Source: 66-474 sp035606235 (lineage in GTDB: Bacteria; Pseudomonadota; Gammaproteobacteria; Xanthomonadales; Rhodanobacteraceae). From it: 17,957 nt of DNA. Shown piece after piece: positions 6,858 through 15,800 of the stretch. Numbering within the stretch: position 1 is the stretch's first letter; every line of letters begins with the position of its first letter. The notes below the pieces were generated by a model, which saw nothing but the letters and a program-made list of their open reading frames with translations, was not told the DNA's origin and did not search any database. The position numbers were made by a program, and so were the translations under genes. The stretch lies in contig DATNFU010000038.1 of assembly GCA_035606235.1 (NCBI GenBank), positions 1 through 17,957 on the forward strand, given 5' to 3'.

Positions 6858-9026
6858 ATGACTAAACCGAAACCCAAGCCAAACCGAACGCGATATGCCC
6901 TGCGCGTCGCGCTGCTGCTGATCCTGCTGCTGGCGATTGCCGCGTTCTTCCTGTCCGGGCTGCCGCAGCGCCTGAATCTCGACACCCTGAAATCCAGCAA
7001 GCGCGCACTGGATCTGTGGCAGGCCGCGCATCCCTGGCGACTGGCGTTCGGCTATCTCGCGGTTTACATCGGCGTGGTCGCGTTGTCGCTGCCGGGCGCG
7101 ACACTGATGACGCTCGGCGCCGGCGCGATCTTCGGCCTGTGGGAAGGCAGTCTGATCGTGTCGTTTGCTTCCGCCGCCGGCGCAACGTTGGCGATGCTTG
7201 CCACGCGTTTCATTTTTCGCGATGCGGTGCGGCATCGCTTCGTGCATCGGCTGCGGCGCATCGACGAAGGTATCGCGCGCGACGGTGCGTTTTATCTTTT
7301 CAGCCTGCGACTGGTGCCGGTGTTCCCGTTCTTCATCATCAACCTTTTGATGGGGCTGACCGCGATCCCGACCTTCACCTATTACTGGGTGACGCAGATT
7401 GCGATGTTCCCCGGCACGCTGGTGTACGTGAATGCGGGCACCCAATTCGCGAATCTGAAGTCGCTTTCCGGGCTGGTGTCGCCGGTGATGATCGGTTCGC
7501 TGGCGATGTTCGCGCTGCTGCCGTGGCTGTCGCGTTGGGCAACCACCGCGATCCGGCACTGGCGGCTGTACCGGCGCTGGCCCAGGCCAAAGCGCTACGA
7601 CCGCAATCTGGTGGTGATCGGCGCCGGGGCGGCCGGTCTCGTCAGTGCCTACATCGCCGCGACCGTACGCGCCAAGGTCACGCTGGTCGAGGGCGGCGAG
7701 ATGGGCGGCGATTGCCTCAACACCGGTTGCGTGCCGTCAAAGGCGCTGATCCGGATCGCGCGCGCCGCGCACGAGGCGCGCCATGCCGGCCGCTTCGGCA
7801 TCGGGGTTTCGGCGCCGACGGTGGATTTCGCCGCGGTGATGCGCAACGTGCGCCAGGCGATCACGCAGGTCGCACCGCACGACTCCGTGAGTCGCTACAC
7901 ACAGCTTGGCGTGGACGTGCGCCGCGGCAAGGCGCGGATCGTCACGCCGTGGTGCGTGGAAGTGGATGGCGCACCGATCACCACCCGCGCGATCGTGATC
8001 GCCGCCGGTTCCGAGCCGCTGGTGCCGGCGTTGCCCGGACTGCACGACTGCGGCTATCTCACTTCCGACACGTTGTGGAATCTGCAAATTTTGCCGCAAC
8101 GCTTGCTGATCCTGGGTGGTGGCCCGATCGGCTGCGAAATGGCGCAGGCGTTCGCGCGGCTGGGTTCGCGGGTCACGCTGGTGGAAGCTTCCGATCGCCT
8201 GCTGGTGCGCGAGGACGACGAGGTTTCGGCGTTCGTGCGCGAGCGCCTGGAGAGTGAAGGCGTGCGTGTGCTGACCGCGCACGTGGCGCTGTCGGCGCGC
8301 TGCGAGGAGCAAGGCAAGACCTTGCGCTGCGAGCACGCCGGCATCGAGGCCGATATCGCGTTCGATGAAATGCTGATCGCGATCGGTCGGGTGGCGCGCA
8401 CGCGCGGCTATGGTCTGGAGGAATTGGAAATCCCGCTGACCCGCAAGCACACCATCGAAACCGACAAGTATCTGCAAACCCTGTATCCCAACATCTACGC
8501 CTGCGGCGATGTGGCCGGGCCCTACCAGCAGACCCACGCCGGCGCGCATCAGGCGTGGTTCGCCACCATCAACGCGCTGTTTGGCTCGTTGAAACGGTTT
8601 CGCCCGGATTACCGCGTAATGCCGGCGGTGACCTTCACGGATCCGGAAATCGCGCGGGTGGGTTTGAATGAACGCGAGGCGAGCTTGCAGAACATCGATT
8701 ACGAAGTCACCCGCTACGAGCTTGCCGATCTCGACCGCGCCGTGGCCGAACGCGAGCCGCGCGGCTTCGTGAAACTGCTGACCAGTCCCGGCAAGGACAA
8801 GCTGCTGGGCGCGACTTGCGTCGGCGCGCACGCCGGCGAATGGATGCCCGAATTCGCGCTCGCCATGCACAACCGGATCGGCCTCGGCCAGGTGCTGCGC
8901 ACCGTGCACGCGTATCCCACGTTCGCGGAGGCCGGCAAATACGCCGCCGGCGCGTGGCAAAAGGCGCATGCTCCGCAACGTGCGCTGCGTTGGCTTGCGC
9001 GTTGGCAGCGCTGGAGGCGCGGATGA
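6858..9026 (+). CDS. TVP38/TMEM64 membrane domain fused to FAD-dependent disulfide oxidoreductase
   Basis: This is a two-part protein of 722 residues. Residues about 13-35 and 60-240 form a TVP38/TMEM64 (SNARE-associated/DedA-like) membrane domain, including ALSLPGATLMTLGAGAIFG and FSLRLVPVFPFFIINLLMG. From about 250 a class I pyridine nucleotide-disulfide oxidoreductase begins: FAD-binding GAGAAG near 255, redox-active pair Cys286/Cys291 in CLNTGCVPSK, NAD(P)-binding GGGPIG near 419, second FAD motif YACGDVAG, and a C-terminal HAYPTFAEA that supplies the active-site His and Glu. It resembles mercuric reductase and dihydrolipoamide dehydrogenase but has no metal-binding HMA domain. The fusion is known in proteobacterial annotations. 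It heads the cluster with arsS and arsM, and a reductase for an arsenic or thiol substrate at the membrane is an inference. Its stop overlaps the start of a mini-ORF. The start at 6858 has only a weak, very close GGAAG. Confidence 0.92.
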   Translation: MTKPKPKPNRTRYALRVALLLILLLAIAAFFLSGLPQRLNLDTLKSSKRALDLWQAAHPWRLAFGYLAVYIGVVALSLPGATLMTLGAGAIFGLWEGSLIVSFASAAGATLAMLATRFIFRDAVRHRFVHRLRRIDEGIARDGAFYLFSLRLVPVFPFFIINLLMGLTAIPTFTYYWVTQIAMFPGTLVYVNAGTQFANLKSLSGLVSPVMIGSLAMFALLPWLSRWATTAIRHWRLYRRWPRPKRYDRNLVVIGAGAAGLVSAYIAATVRAKVTLVEGGEMGGDCLNTGCVPSKALIRIARAAHEARHAGRFGIGVSAPTVDFAAVMRNVRQAITQVAPHDSVSRYTQLGVDVRRGKARIVTPWCVEVDGAPITTRAIVIAAGSEPLVPALPGLHDCGYLTSDTLWNLQILPQRLLILGGGPIGCEMAQAFARLGSRVTLVEASDRLLVREDDEVSAFVRERLESEGVRVLTAHVALSARCEEQGKTLRCEHAGIEADIAFDEMLIAIGRVARTRGYGLEELEIPLTRKHTIETDKYLQTLYPNIYACGDVAGPYQQTHAGAHQAWFATINALFGSLKRFRPDYRVMPAVTFTDPEIARVGLNEREASLQNIDYEVTRYELADLDRAVAEREPRGFVKLLTSPGKDKLLGATCVGAHAGEWMPEFALAMHNRIGLGQVLRTVHAYPTFAEAGKYAAGAWQKAHAPQRALRWLARWQRWRRG
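9013..9017 (+). promoter_or_regulatory. Strong ribosome-binding site for the 17-codon linker ORF
   Basis: GGAGG lies five bases before ATG 9023, inside the end of the oxidoreductase gene. It is better placed and stronger than any site directly before arsS, where only GGAG at 9061-9064 is found, eight bases from ATG 9073. Confidence 0.5.
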
Positions 9027-9076
9027 GGCCAGCCGGTTTTCCGTATCGCGAGTTGGCGCGGGAGCGTGCCCGATGA
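9023..9076 (+). CDS. 17-residue coupling ORF between the oxidoreductase gene and arsS
   Basis: This very short ORF encodes MRPAGFPYRELARERAR. Its ATG overlaps the TGA of the oxidoreductase gene (ATGA at 9023-9026), and its own TGA overlaps the ATG of arsS (ATGA at 9073-9076). Together with the GGAGG five bases upstream, this gives an unbroken chain of translation from one enzyme to the next. The peptide is basic and has no recognisable domain. It may serve only to deliver ribosomes to arsS, or it may be chance; there is no evidence that the peptide itself functions. Confidence 0.4.
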   Translation: MRPAGFPYRELARERAR

Positions 9077-10056
9077 GCGCCCTGCTGGCCGCGCCGGCGC
9101 GGGTGCCGTTCGTGCGCACGCTGCGCGCGCACGGGTTGCAATTGCCGCGCACGCCGCTCGAGATCCTGCAGGTCAATCTCGGCAAGCTCTGCGATCTGGC
9201 CTGTCAGCATTGTCACGTCGAGGCCGGTCCCAAGCGCACCGAGATCATGCAGGCGCGCACCGTCGCGCGCATCCTGGAATTGCTGGCCGCGGCGCCTTCG
9301 GTGCACACCATGGACCTGACTGGCGGCGCGCCGGAGATGAATCCGCACTTCCGCACCCTGGTGCGCGAAGCGCGCGCACTGGGCAAGACGGTGATCGACC
9401 GCTGCAATCTCACCGTGCTGTTCCTGCCCGGCCAGGAAGACACCGCCGAATTCTTGGCGGGGCAGGGTGTCAAGGTGGTCGCTTCGTTGCCCTGTTACAG
9501 GAAGCAGAATGTGGAGAAGCAGCGCGGCCGGCACGTGTTCGATCCGAGCATCCGCGCGCTTCGCACGCTCAACGCGCTGGGTTATGGCCGCGCGGATTCC
9601 GGGTTGGAACTGGATCTGGTCTACAACCCTCTCGGCGCGAGCCTGCCGCCGGCGCAGGCGCAACTGGAAGCGGTGTACAGGCGCGAACTGGGCGAGCATT
9701 TCGGGATCGTCTTCAACCGGCTGTTCACGATCACCAACATGCCGATCAAGCGCTTTCTGCATCTGCTGGAACGCGAAGGCCGCTACGAGCGCTACATGCA
9801 GACTCTGCTGGATGCGTTCAATCCCGCCGCGGCAGCGGGCGTGATGTGCCGCAACCTGTTGTCGGTGAGCTGGGATGGCCAGCTCCACGACTGCGATTTC
9901 AATCAGGCGCTGGAACTGCCGCTCGGCGGTCGCCGGCGCGATCTGTGGGAAATCGCCGCGCTGAGCGAGGTGGAACGCGAGTCGATCGCCTTCGCCGATC
10001 ACTGCTACGGCTGCACCGCCGGCGCCGGCAGTTCCTGCGGCGGCGCCACCACCTGA
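9073..10056 (+). CDS. arsS: Arsenosugar-type radical SAM protein ArsS
   Basis: This 327-residue enzyme matches the ArsS family (rSAM_SeCys/DUF3641 type). In known members it uses radical SAM chemistry to place a 5'-deoxyadenosyl group on methylated arsenic, the precursor of arsenosugars. The [4Fe-4S]-binding triad is Cys40, Cys44 and Cys47 (CDLACQHC), followed by HVEAGP. The glycine-rich SAM-binding segment is DLTGGAPEMN. The C-terminal domain holds further cysteines, including MCRNLLSVSWDGQLHDCDFN and the conserved CYGCTAGAGSSCGG. Some family members have selenocysteine in that last motif, whereas here codon 322 (10036-10038) is TGC, cysteine. ATG 9073 has GGAG eight bases upstream and overlaps the preceding mini-ORF. 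arsM follows after 31 bases, in keeping with a shared pathway. Confidence 0.93.
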   Translation: MSALLAAPARVPFVRTLRAHGLQLPRTPLEILQVNLGKLCDLACQHCHVEAGPKRTEIMQARTVARILELLAAAPSVHTMDLTGGAPEMNPHFRTLVREARALGKTVIDRCNLTVLFLPGQEDTAEFLAGQGVKVVASLPCYRKQNVEKQRGRHVFDPSIRALRTLNALGYGRADSGLELDLVYNPLGASLPPAQAQLEAVYRRELGEHFGIVFNRLFTITNMPIKRFLHLLEREGRYERYMQTLLDAFNPAAAAGVMCRNLLSVSWDGQLHDCDFNQALELPLGGRRRDLWEIAALSEVERESIAFADHCYGCTAGAGSSCGGATT

Positions 10057-10087
10057 ATACTTTCAGTCATTCCACGCGAGGCTCCCG

Positions 10088-11137
10088 ATGGAAAACGAAA
10101 CCATCAACCCGACGATGCACGAAGCGGTGCGCGAGTACTACGGCGAAATCCTGCGCAGCAGTCGCGACCTGAAAACTTCGGCGTGTTGCAGCATTGAACC
10201 GATGCCGGCGCATTTGCGCGCGTTGCTCTCGCAATTGCATCCGCAAGTGAGCGAGCGTTTCTACGGCTGCGGTTCGCCGTTGCCGCCTGCGCTGGAAGGC
10301 GCGAGCGTGCTGGATCTGGGCAGCGGCAGCGGGCGCGATGCCTATCTGCTGTCGGCGCTGGTCGGTGAACACGGCCGCGTGCTGGGCGTGGACATGACGC
10401 CGCAGCAGATCGAGATGGCGCAACACCATCGCGAATTCCACGCGCGCGCATTCGGTCACGCGCGCAGCAATGTCGAGTTCCGCATGGGCGATCTCGCCGA
10501 CCTGGCCGCGCTCGACATCGGCGATGCGAGCATGGATGTCGCGGTCTCCAATTGCGTGCTGAACCTGGTGCCGGACAAGCGCCGCGCCTTCAGGGAAATC
10601 CTGCGCGTGCTGAAACCCGGCGGCGAACTGCATTTTTCCGACGTGTTTGCCGATCGGCGCCTGCCGCGCGATTTGCTGACCGATCCGGTGCTGGTCGGGG
10701 AGTGCCTTGCCGGCGCGCTGTACGTCGAGGATTTCCGCCGCCTTCTGGCGGAACTGGGCGTGGCCGATGCGCGCGTCTGCGCGCGCAATCCGATCGCGCT
10801 GCAGGACGCCGCGATCGAAGCCAAGATCGGTTTCGCGCGCTTCGAGTCAATCACCTGGCGCGTATTCAAGCTCGATCTGGAAGATCGCTGCGAGGATTAC
10901 GGCCAGAGCGCAACCTATCTCGGCACGCTGCCCGAGTTGCCGCATCGCTTCGCGCTGGACGATCACCACCGGTTCGAAACGGGCAAGCCGTTGCGCGTCT
11001 GCGGCAATACCGCCGACATGCTGGGCTTGAGCCGCTACGCGCGGCATTTCCGGCTGGACGGCGACAGGTCGCGACATTTCGGGTTGTTCGACTGTGCGCC
11101 GGCTACCGCAAGTGGCGCCGCCGCGGCCTGCTGCTGA
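10088..11137 (+). CDS. arsM: Arsenite S-adenosylmethionine methyltransferase ArsM
   Basis: This 349-residue protein is a class I SAM methyltransferase of the ArsM family, which methylates As(III) stepwise to mono-, di- or trimethyl forms. The SAM-binding motif is VLDLGSGSGRDAY (residues about 74-86), with GVDMT after it. The arsenic-binding cysteines expected for the family are all present: Cys33/Cys34 in SACCS, Cys61 in FYGCGSP, Cys156 in SNCVLNL and Cys206 in GECLAGAL. These correspond to the four cysteines described in the algal enzyme. The C-terminus ends in a Cys-Cys pair, which could add metalloid-binding capacity. GAGG lies about eight bases before the ATG. The protein is cytoplasmic. 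It lies between arsS and the fused transferase, whose start is only five bases beyond its stop. Confidence 0.95.
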   Translation: MENETINPTMHEAVREYYGEILRSSRDLKTSACCSIEPMPAHLRALLSQLHPQVSERFYGCGSPLPPALEGASVLDLGSGSGRDAYLLSALVGEHGRVLGVDMTPQQIEMAQHHREFHARAFGHARSNVEFRMGDLADLAALDIGDASMDVAVSNCVLNLVPDKRRAFREILRVLKPGGELHFSDVFADRRLPRDLLTDPVLVGECLAGALYVEDFRRLLAELGVADARVCARNPIALQDAAIEAKIGFARFESITWRVFKLDLEDRCEDYGQSATYLGTLPELPHRFALDDHHRFETGKPLRVCGNTADMLGLSRYARHFRLDGDRSRHFGLFDCAPATASGAAAACC

Positions 11138-11142
11138 TCGCG

Positions 11143-12594
11143 ATGAAGCTGCGGCTTTCCGTCATCGTGCCGTTGGCGCCAGGCGAAAGCGAGTGGATGG
11201 CTTTGCGTGATCAACTCGGCGCGTTGGGCGCGGAGGTCGAGGTCATCGTCGTGCACCCCGTGCGCGCGGGCGCGGCGCACGATCCAGGCGACGAGTCATT
11301 TGCCGCGCCGAGAACGGCGGCAGCATGGCGGCAGATCGAGAGCCCGTGCGGGCGGGCGCGACAGCTCAACGCCGGCGCTCGTGCGGCGAACGGCGACTGG
11401 CTGTGGTTCCTGCATGCGGATTCGCGGTTGCACGCGCGCACGCTGCCGGCACTGCGCGCGTTTGTCGCGCGCGAGGAATCAGCGCTTGGCTACTTTGATT
11501 TGCGTTATCGCGACGATGGCCCGTGGCTCACGCGGCTGAACGCGTTCGGCGCCAACCTGCGCGCGCGAGCGCTCGGGCTGCCGTTCGGCGATCAGGGGTT
11601 CGTGTTGCCGGCGGCGTGGTTCGCGCGGTTGAATGGCTACGATGAAAACGCACCTTGTAGCGAGGATCACCTGCTGGTGTGGCAGGCGCGCGCGGCGAGC
11701 TTGCCGGTGCGTCGCGTCGGCGCGCCGCTATGGTCGAGCGCGCGCAAATATGCAAACGAGGGTTGGTGGCGCACGACGGCGCGGCATTTGATCCTCACTG
11801 CGCGTCAGGCATGGCCGCAATGGCGCAGCAAGCGCGCGGGCGCGAACGCTCAAGGATATCCGCCGCGCGCGATGTCGGCGCGCGACAAACCGCCGATCGC
11901 CGCACTGGCGGTGTTCGTCAAGACGCCGGGGCTTTCGCCGGTCAAGACGCGATTGGCAACCAGTATCGGCCAGGAAAACGCGATCGCGTTCCATCGCCTT
12001 GCCGCGTGCGCGGTGATGGAAGTCACGCATGCTGCGCGCAATGCGGCCTGCGATCTGCAGCCGTACTGGGCGGTGGCGGAACACGCCGCGCTGGATGCGG
12101 TGTGCTGGTGCGGCGCGCCCCGGCTATGGCAAGGCGAAGGCGAACTCGGCGCGCGTCTGCATCGGGTTTACGCCAGTTTGCAAGCGCGGCATGGGCGCGC
12201 GCTGATGATTGGCGCGGATGCGCCGCAACTCACGCCGGCCTTGTTGCGAGCGGCGCTCGCGGCACTGGACGATCCCGCCACGCCATTCGTGCTCGGCGCG
12301 GCGGCGGACGGCGGTTTCTGGCTGTTCGGCGGGCGCGTGCCGATGGCGGAATCGATCTGGCGCGGCGTGCGTTATTCACATGCGCGCACGGCGGGCGAAT
12401 TGCGTGCGGCGCTGGCGTCGTTCGGCGCCATCGCAACCCTCCCGAGCTTGACCGATGTGGATAGCGCGGCCGATCTGTCTGCGTTGGCTGAGGCGCTGGA
12501 CGCGCTTGATGATCCGCTGCCGGCGCAACGCAGATTACGCGCGTGGTTGCGCGACCTGTCCGTGCGTTCGAAACCGCATACCGCACAGGCATGA
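11143..12594 (+). CDS. Two-domain glycosyltransferase: TIGR04283-like plus TIGR04282/DUF2064-like
   Basis: This is one continuous frame of 483 residues. Residues 1-230 form a GT2-type glycosyltransferase domain like TIGR04283: LRLSVIVPLA at the start, RARQLNAGARAANGDWLWFL then HADSRLH as the DxD-like region near 91-97, and PFGDQGFV near 147. After a short linker, residues about 250-480 match the DUF2064/TIGR04282 fold: VFVKTPGLSPVKTRLA, IGADAPQLTPALL near 357, and AAADGGFWLFGG near 386. Both families carry arsenosugar-glycosyltransferase names from gene association rather than proven chemistry. DUF2064 resembles nucleotidyltransferases such as CofC, so the C-terminal half could activate a sugar or other group. 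ATG 11143 lacks a clear ribosome-binding site and is probably coupled to arsM. ATG 11872 (residue 244) could allow separate expression of the second domain, with AAGGATA about 15 bases upstream. Confidence 0.88.
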   Translation: MKLRLSVIVPLAPGESEWMALRDQLGALGAEVEVIVVHPVRAGAAHDPGDESFAAPRTAAAWRQIESPCGRARQLNAGARAANGDWLWFLHADSRLHARTLPALRAFVAREESALGYFDLRYRDDGPWLTRLNAFGANLRARALGLPFGDQGFVLPAAWFARLNGYDENAPCSEDHLLVWQARAASLPVRRVGAPLWSSARKYANEGWWRTTARHLILTARQAWPQWRSKRAGANAQGYPPRAMSARDKPPIAALAVFVKTPGLSPVKTRLATSIGQENAIAFHRLAACAVMEVTHAARNAACDLQPYWAVAEHAALDAVCWCGAPRLWQGEGELGARLHRVYASLQARHGRALMIGADAPQLTPALLRAALAALDDPATPFVLGAAADGGFWLFGGRVPMAESIWRGVRYSHARTAGELRAALASFGAIATLPSLTDVDSAADLSALAEALDALDDPLPAQRRLRAWLRDLSVRSKPHTAQA

Positions 12595-12671
12595 GCGTCG
12601 CGTTGCTGCTGATTGTGCTGTTTTCTGACCGCGACCAACGTCGCCAGCGACCACTCGCCAGCATTACCTGA
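12591..12671 (+). CDS. Possible 26-residue ORF at the end of the arsenic cluster
   Basis: ATG 12591 overlaps the TGA of the fused transferase gene (ATGA), and the frame runs for 26 codons: a hydrophobic start (MSVALLLIVLF) and then a charged tail. It has no known domain and only AGG upstream. It may be a decayed gene tail or chance. It is listed because its position would permit coupled translation. Confidence 0.15.
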   Translation: MSVALLLIVLFSDRDQRRQRPLASIT

Positions 12672-12722
12672 TCGCGCCGCCAATCCATGGGTCCGCCGAG
12701 CGGGAGCCATGCCTTTCCGCCC

Positions 12723-12750
12723 ATGACGTCAGCGCTACGGCAGTTATCAT
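12723..12750 (+). promoter_or_regulatory. Candidate sigma-70 promoter for the BNR-repeat protein gene
   Basis: TATCAT at 12745-12750 matches the -10 consensus at five of six positions. ATGACG at 12723-12728 matches the -35 consensus at four of six, with a 16-base spacer. Transcription would start near 12757, giving a leader of about 50 bases that contains the hairpin at 12765-12782 and the ribosome-binding site. It would separate this gene from the arsenic cluster. Confidence 0.35.
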
Positions 12751-12764
12751 CCGCCTCTTGCGCG

Positions 12765-12782
12765 GCCGCTTTGCCGCGAGCC
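12765..12782 (+). promoter_or_regulatory. GC-rich leader hairpin element, copy 1
   Basis: GCCGCTTTGCCGCGAGCC lies 24 bases before ATG 12807. With the bases just upstream it can fold as a GCGGC-type stem with a TTT-containing loop. Sixteen of 18 bases match the element at 16036-16053, which precedes the next gene. The strong ribosome-binding site AAGGAG (12794-12799) follows, seven bases from the ATG. Confidence 0.3.
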
Positions 12783-12806
12783 CTGCGTGATTCAAGGAGT
12801 GCGTCG

Positions 12807-15800
12807 ATGAGGCTACGTAACTGCGTGGTGGCGCTGATTGTCTCCCTGTCGTGGATCGGCGGCGCGAGTGCGGCGCCCGTTTCGGTGCCATCGGGTTCGC
12901 AGGTTTCGCGGTTTGGTGATCTGCATTGGCGGCTGATCGGTCCGTTCCGCGGTGGCCGCGTGCTGGCGGTGACCGGCGTGCCGGGACAGCCGAGGCACTT
13001 TTATTTCGGCTCGGTCAACGGCGGGGTGTGGGAAACACACGACGCCGGCCGCACCTGGCAGCCGATTTTTGATTCACAGAATGTCGGCTCGATCGGCGCA
13101 ATCGCGGTGGCACCTTCCAATCCGAACGTGATCTACGTCGGTAGCGGCGAATCCGACATGCGTTCGGACATCGCGCAAGGCGATGGCATGTACAAGTCCA
13201 GCGACGCCGGCAAGACCTGGACGCACATCGGCCTGGAAGATACACAACAGATCGGCATGATCCGCGTGGATCCGCGCGATCCCGACGTCGTGTTCGTCGC
13301 CGCGCTCGGCCATCCCTACGGGCCGAACGCGCAACGCGGCGTGTTCAAATCCACCGACGGCGGCAAGACCTGGAACAAGGTGCTCGGCCCCGATGACGCC
13401 ACCGGAGCGATCGATCTAGCCTTCGACCCGCGCGACGCCAATACGATTTACGCCGCGCTGTGGCAAGTGCGGCGCGCGCCCTGGAACGTGTATCCGCCGG
13501 CCAGCGGCCCGGGGTCGGGCTTGTACAAATCCACCGATGGCGGCGCGCACTGGACGCAACTCCGCGGCAACGGCTTTCCCTCGAAGAATGTGGGTCGCAT
13601 CGGCATTGCGATTTCCAACGCGGCACCGGATCGCGTATACGCGATCGTGGATGCCGAGGAGGGCGGCCTGTATCGCTCGGAGGACGGCGGCGCGCACTGG
13701 AGCAAGGTGAGCGGCGACCCGCGCATCTGGCAGCGCGGCTGGTATTTCGGCCAGATTGCCGCCGATCCAAAAAATGCGGATCGCGTGTACGCGATGAACA
13801 CGATCGAGCTGCTCTCCGAGGATGGCGGCAAGACTTTCATTCCGGCGAAAGGCGATCCCACCGGCGACGATTACCACGAGTTGTGGATCGATCCCAATAA
13901 TCCGGATAGCCAGATTCTCGGCGTGGATCAGGGCACGATCGTCACGCTCAACGGCGGCAAGACCTGGTCGAGCTGGTTCAACCAACCGACCGCGCAGCTT
14001 TATCACGTCTCCACCGACGACCGTTTTCCGTACATGGTGTATGGCGCGCAGCAGGATTCCGGCGCGGTCGGCGTGCCCTCGCGCACGCCCTACCACGATC
14101 GCATCAGCATGGAGCAGTTCCACGAAGTCACCGCCGGCGGCGAGAGCGGGATGATCGCGCCCGATCCGAACGATCCTGACATCGTCTACGGCGGCACGGT
14201 CGAGAAGCTCGATTTGAAAACACAGCAGACGCGCGACGTGGACCCGACCCTGGCCGATCCGGATGTCTATCGCCACACCTGGACGCTGCCGCTGACGTTC
14301 AATGCGAGCGATCGCCACGTGTTGTATTTCGGCAATCAGAAGCTGTGGCGCACTGATGACGGCGGCGAACACTGGAACGCGATCAGCCCCGATCTGTCGC
14401 GGCCCGATCCGGGGGCGCCGGCCAATCTCGATGCCGTCACCGTCGCCGACAATCTCGGCCAGGGGCCGCGGCGCGGCGTGGTGTACGCAATCGGCTCCTC
14501 GTCGCTGGATGCGAAATTGCTGTGGGCCGGCACCGACGACGGCTTGATCTGGCGTACCACCGACGAAGGTGCGCATTGGGAGAATGTGACGCCGCGGGCA
14601 CTCACCGCGTGGTCCAAGGTCGGCATCATCGAGCCCTCGCATTTCGATGAGGGTGCCGCCTATGCCGCAGTGGACCGGCATCGGCTGGATGACCGCAAGC
14701 CCTACATCTACCGCACGCGCGACGGCGGCAAGACGTGGGAGCTGATCATCAACGGAATCAGAGATGGCGACTTCGTCAACGTGGTACGCGAGGATCCGAA
14801 ACGCAAAGGCTTGTTGTACGCCGGCACGGAACTGGGCATCTACGTCTCCTTCGATGACGGCGATCACTGGCAGCCGTTGCAGCAGAACCTGCCGCGCACC
14901 TCGGTGCGCGACATCGACGTGAAAGGCGACGATCTGGTGATCGCCACCCATGGGCGTGGCTTCTGGATCATGGATGATGTGAGCGCCTTGCGTCAGATGG
15001 ACGCAAAGACGTCCAAACCGGAAACCCGGCTGTTTGCGCCCGCGACCGCGGTGCGCGTGCGCGCGTCCGGATTCACCGGCACGCCGCTGCCGCGCGACGA
15101 ACCGACCGCGGAAAATCCGCCATGGGGGGCGTACATCGATTACAGCTTGGCAAGCGCGCCGCGCAAGCCGATCGAGCTTTCCATCCATGACGCGCAAGGC
15201 AGACTCGTGCGGCATTACTCCAGCGCCGACGTCGCGCCGAAGTATGATCTGGCCAAGATCGGTGCCACACCGGACTGGCTGTCGCATCCGGTGGTCTTGC
15301 AGACCACGCCGGGCCTGCATCGGTTCGTGTGGCCGCTGCGCTATGCGGCGCCGGCTGCGCTGGCCGATGGCGATCCCTACACCGACGGCGCGTGGGCGCC
15401 ACCGGGTCAATACAGCGTCACGCTTACCGTCGACGGCAAGACTTACAAGCAGCCGCTGACGGTGATCGCCGACCCGCGCGTGCACTTGCCGCAGGCTGCG
15501 TTTGACCAGCAATTCGCGCTGGCGCGACAAGTGGAGACCTTGCAAGCGAAACTCGCCGTCGCGCAAGCCGAAGCCGGCAAGCTGCACGAGCGACTGCGGC
15601 ATTATGAATTGCAGCAGGCGCGCAAGAACGCGGATGGCGATATTGCCCGTGCGATCCGAACACTGGACGCGAGTGTGATCGCACTCGCCGGCATCACCCA
15701 GGCGCCGAATCAGTTCAATGCGTGGACGATGGCACCACCGGGAACCGACAACTTCCATTTCCTGGATGGTGCGCTCGGTAGTCTCGCGCAGGCAGTGGAT

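Noticed and set aside
7737..9185. Minus-strand open frame of 482 codons
   Set aside because: It lies opposite the well-supported oxidoreductase gene, has no recognisable domain and reads as a shadow frame.
10552..11142. Upstream extension of the fused glycosyltransferase gene
   Set aside because: The extra 197 codons lie inside arsM in another frame and give an Arg/Ala-rich sequence; the conserved domain begins at ATG 11143.
12687..12806. Longer start for the BNR-repeat protein
   Set aside because: ATG 12807 has AAGGAG at seven bases and begins a proper signal peptide; the 40-residue extension would bury it.
13416..15758. Minus-strand open frame of 780 codons opposite the BNR-protein gene
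   Set aside because: It is a composition artefact of GC-rich codons on the plus strand. The translation is rich in Arg, His and Gln with no domain, while the plus strand has a signal peptide and repeats.
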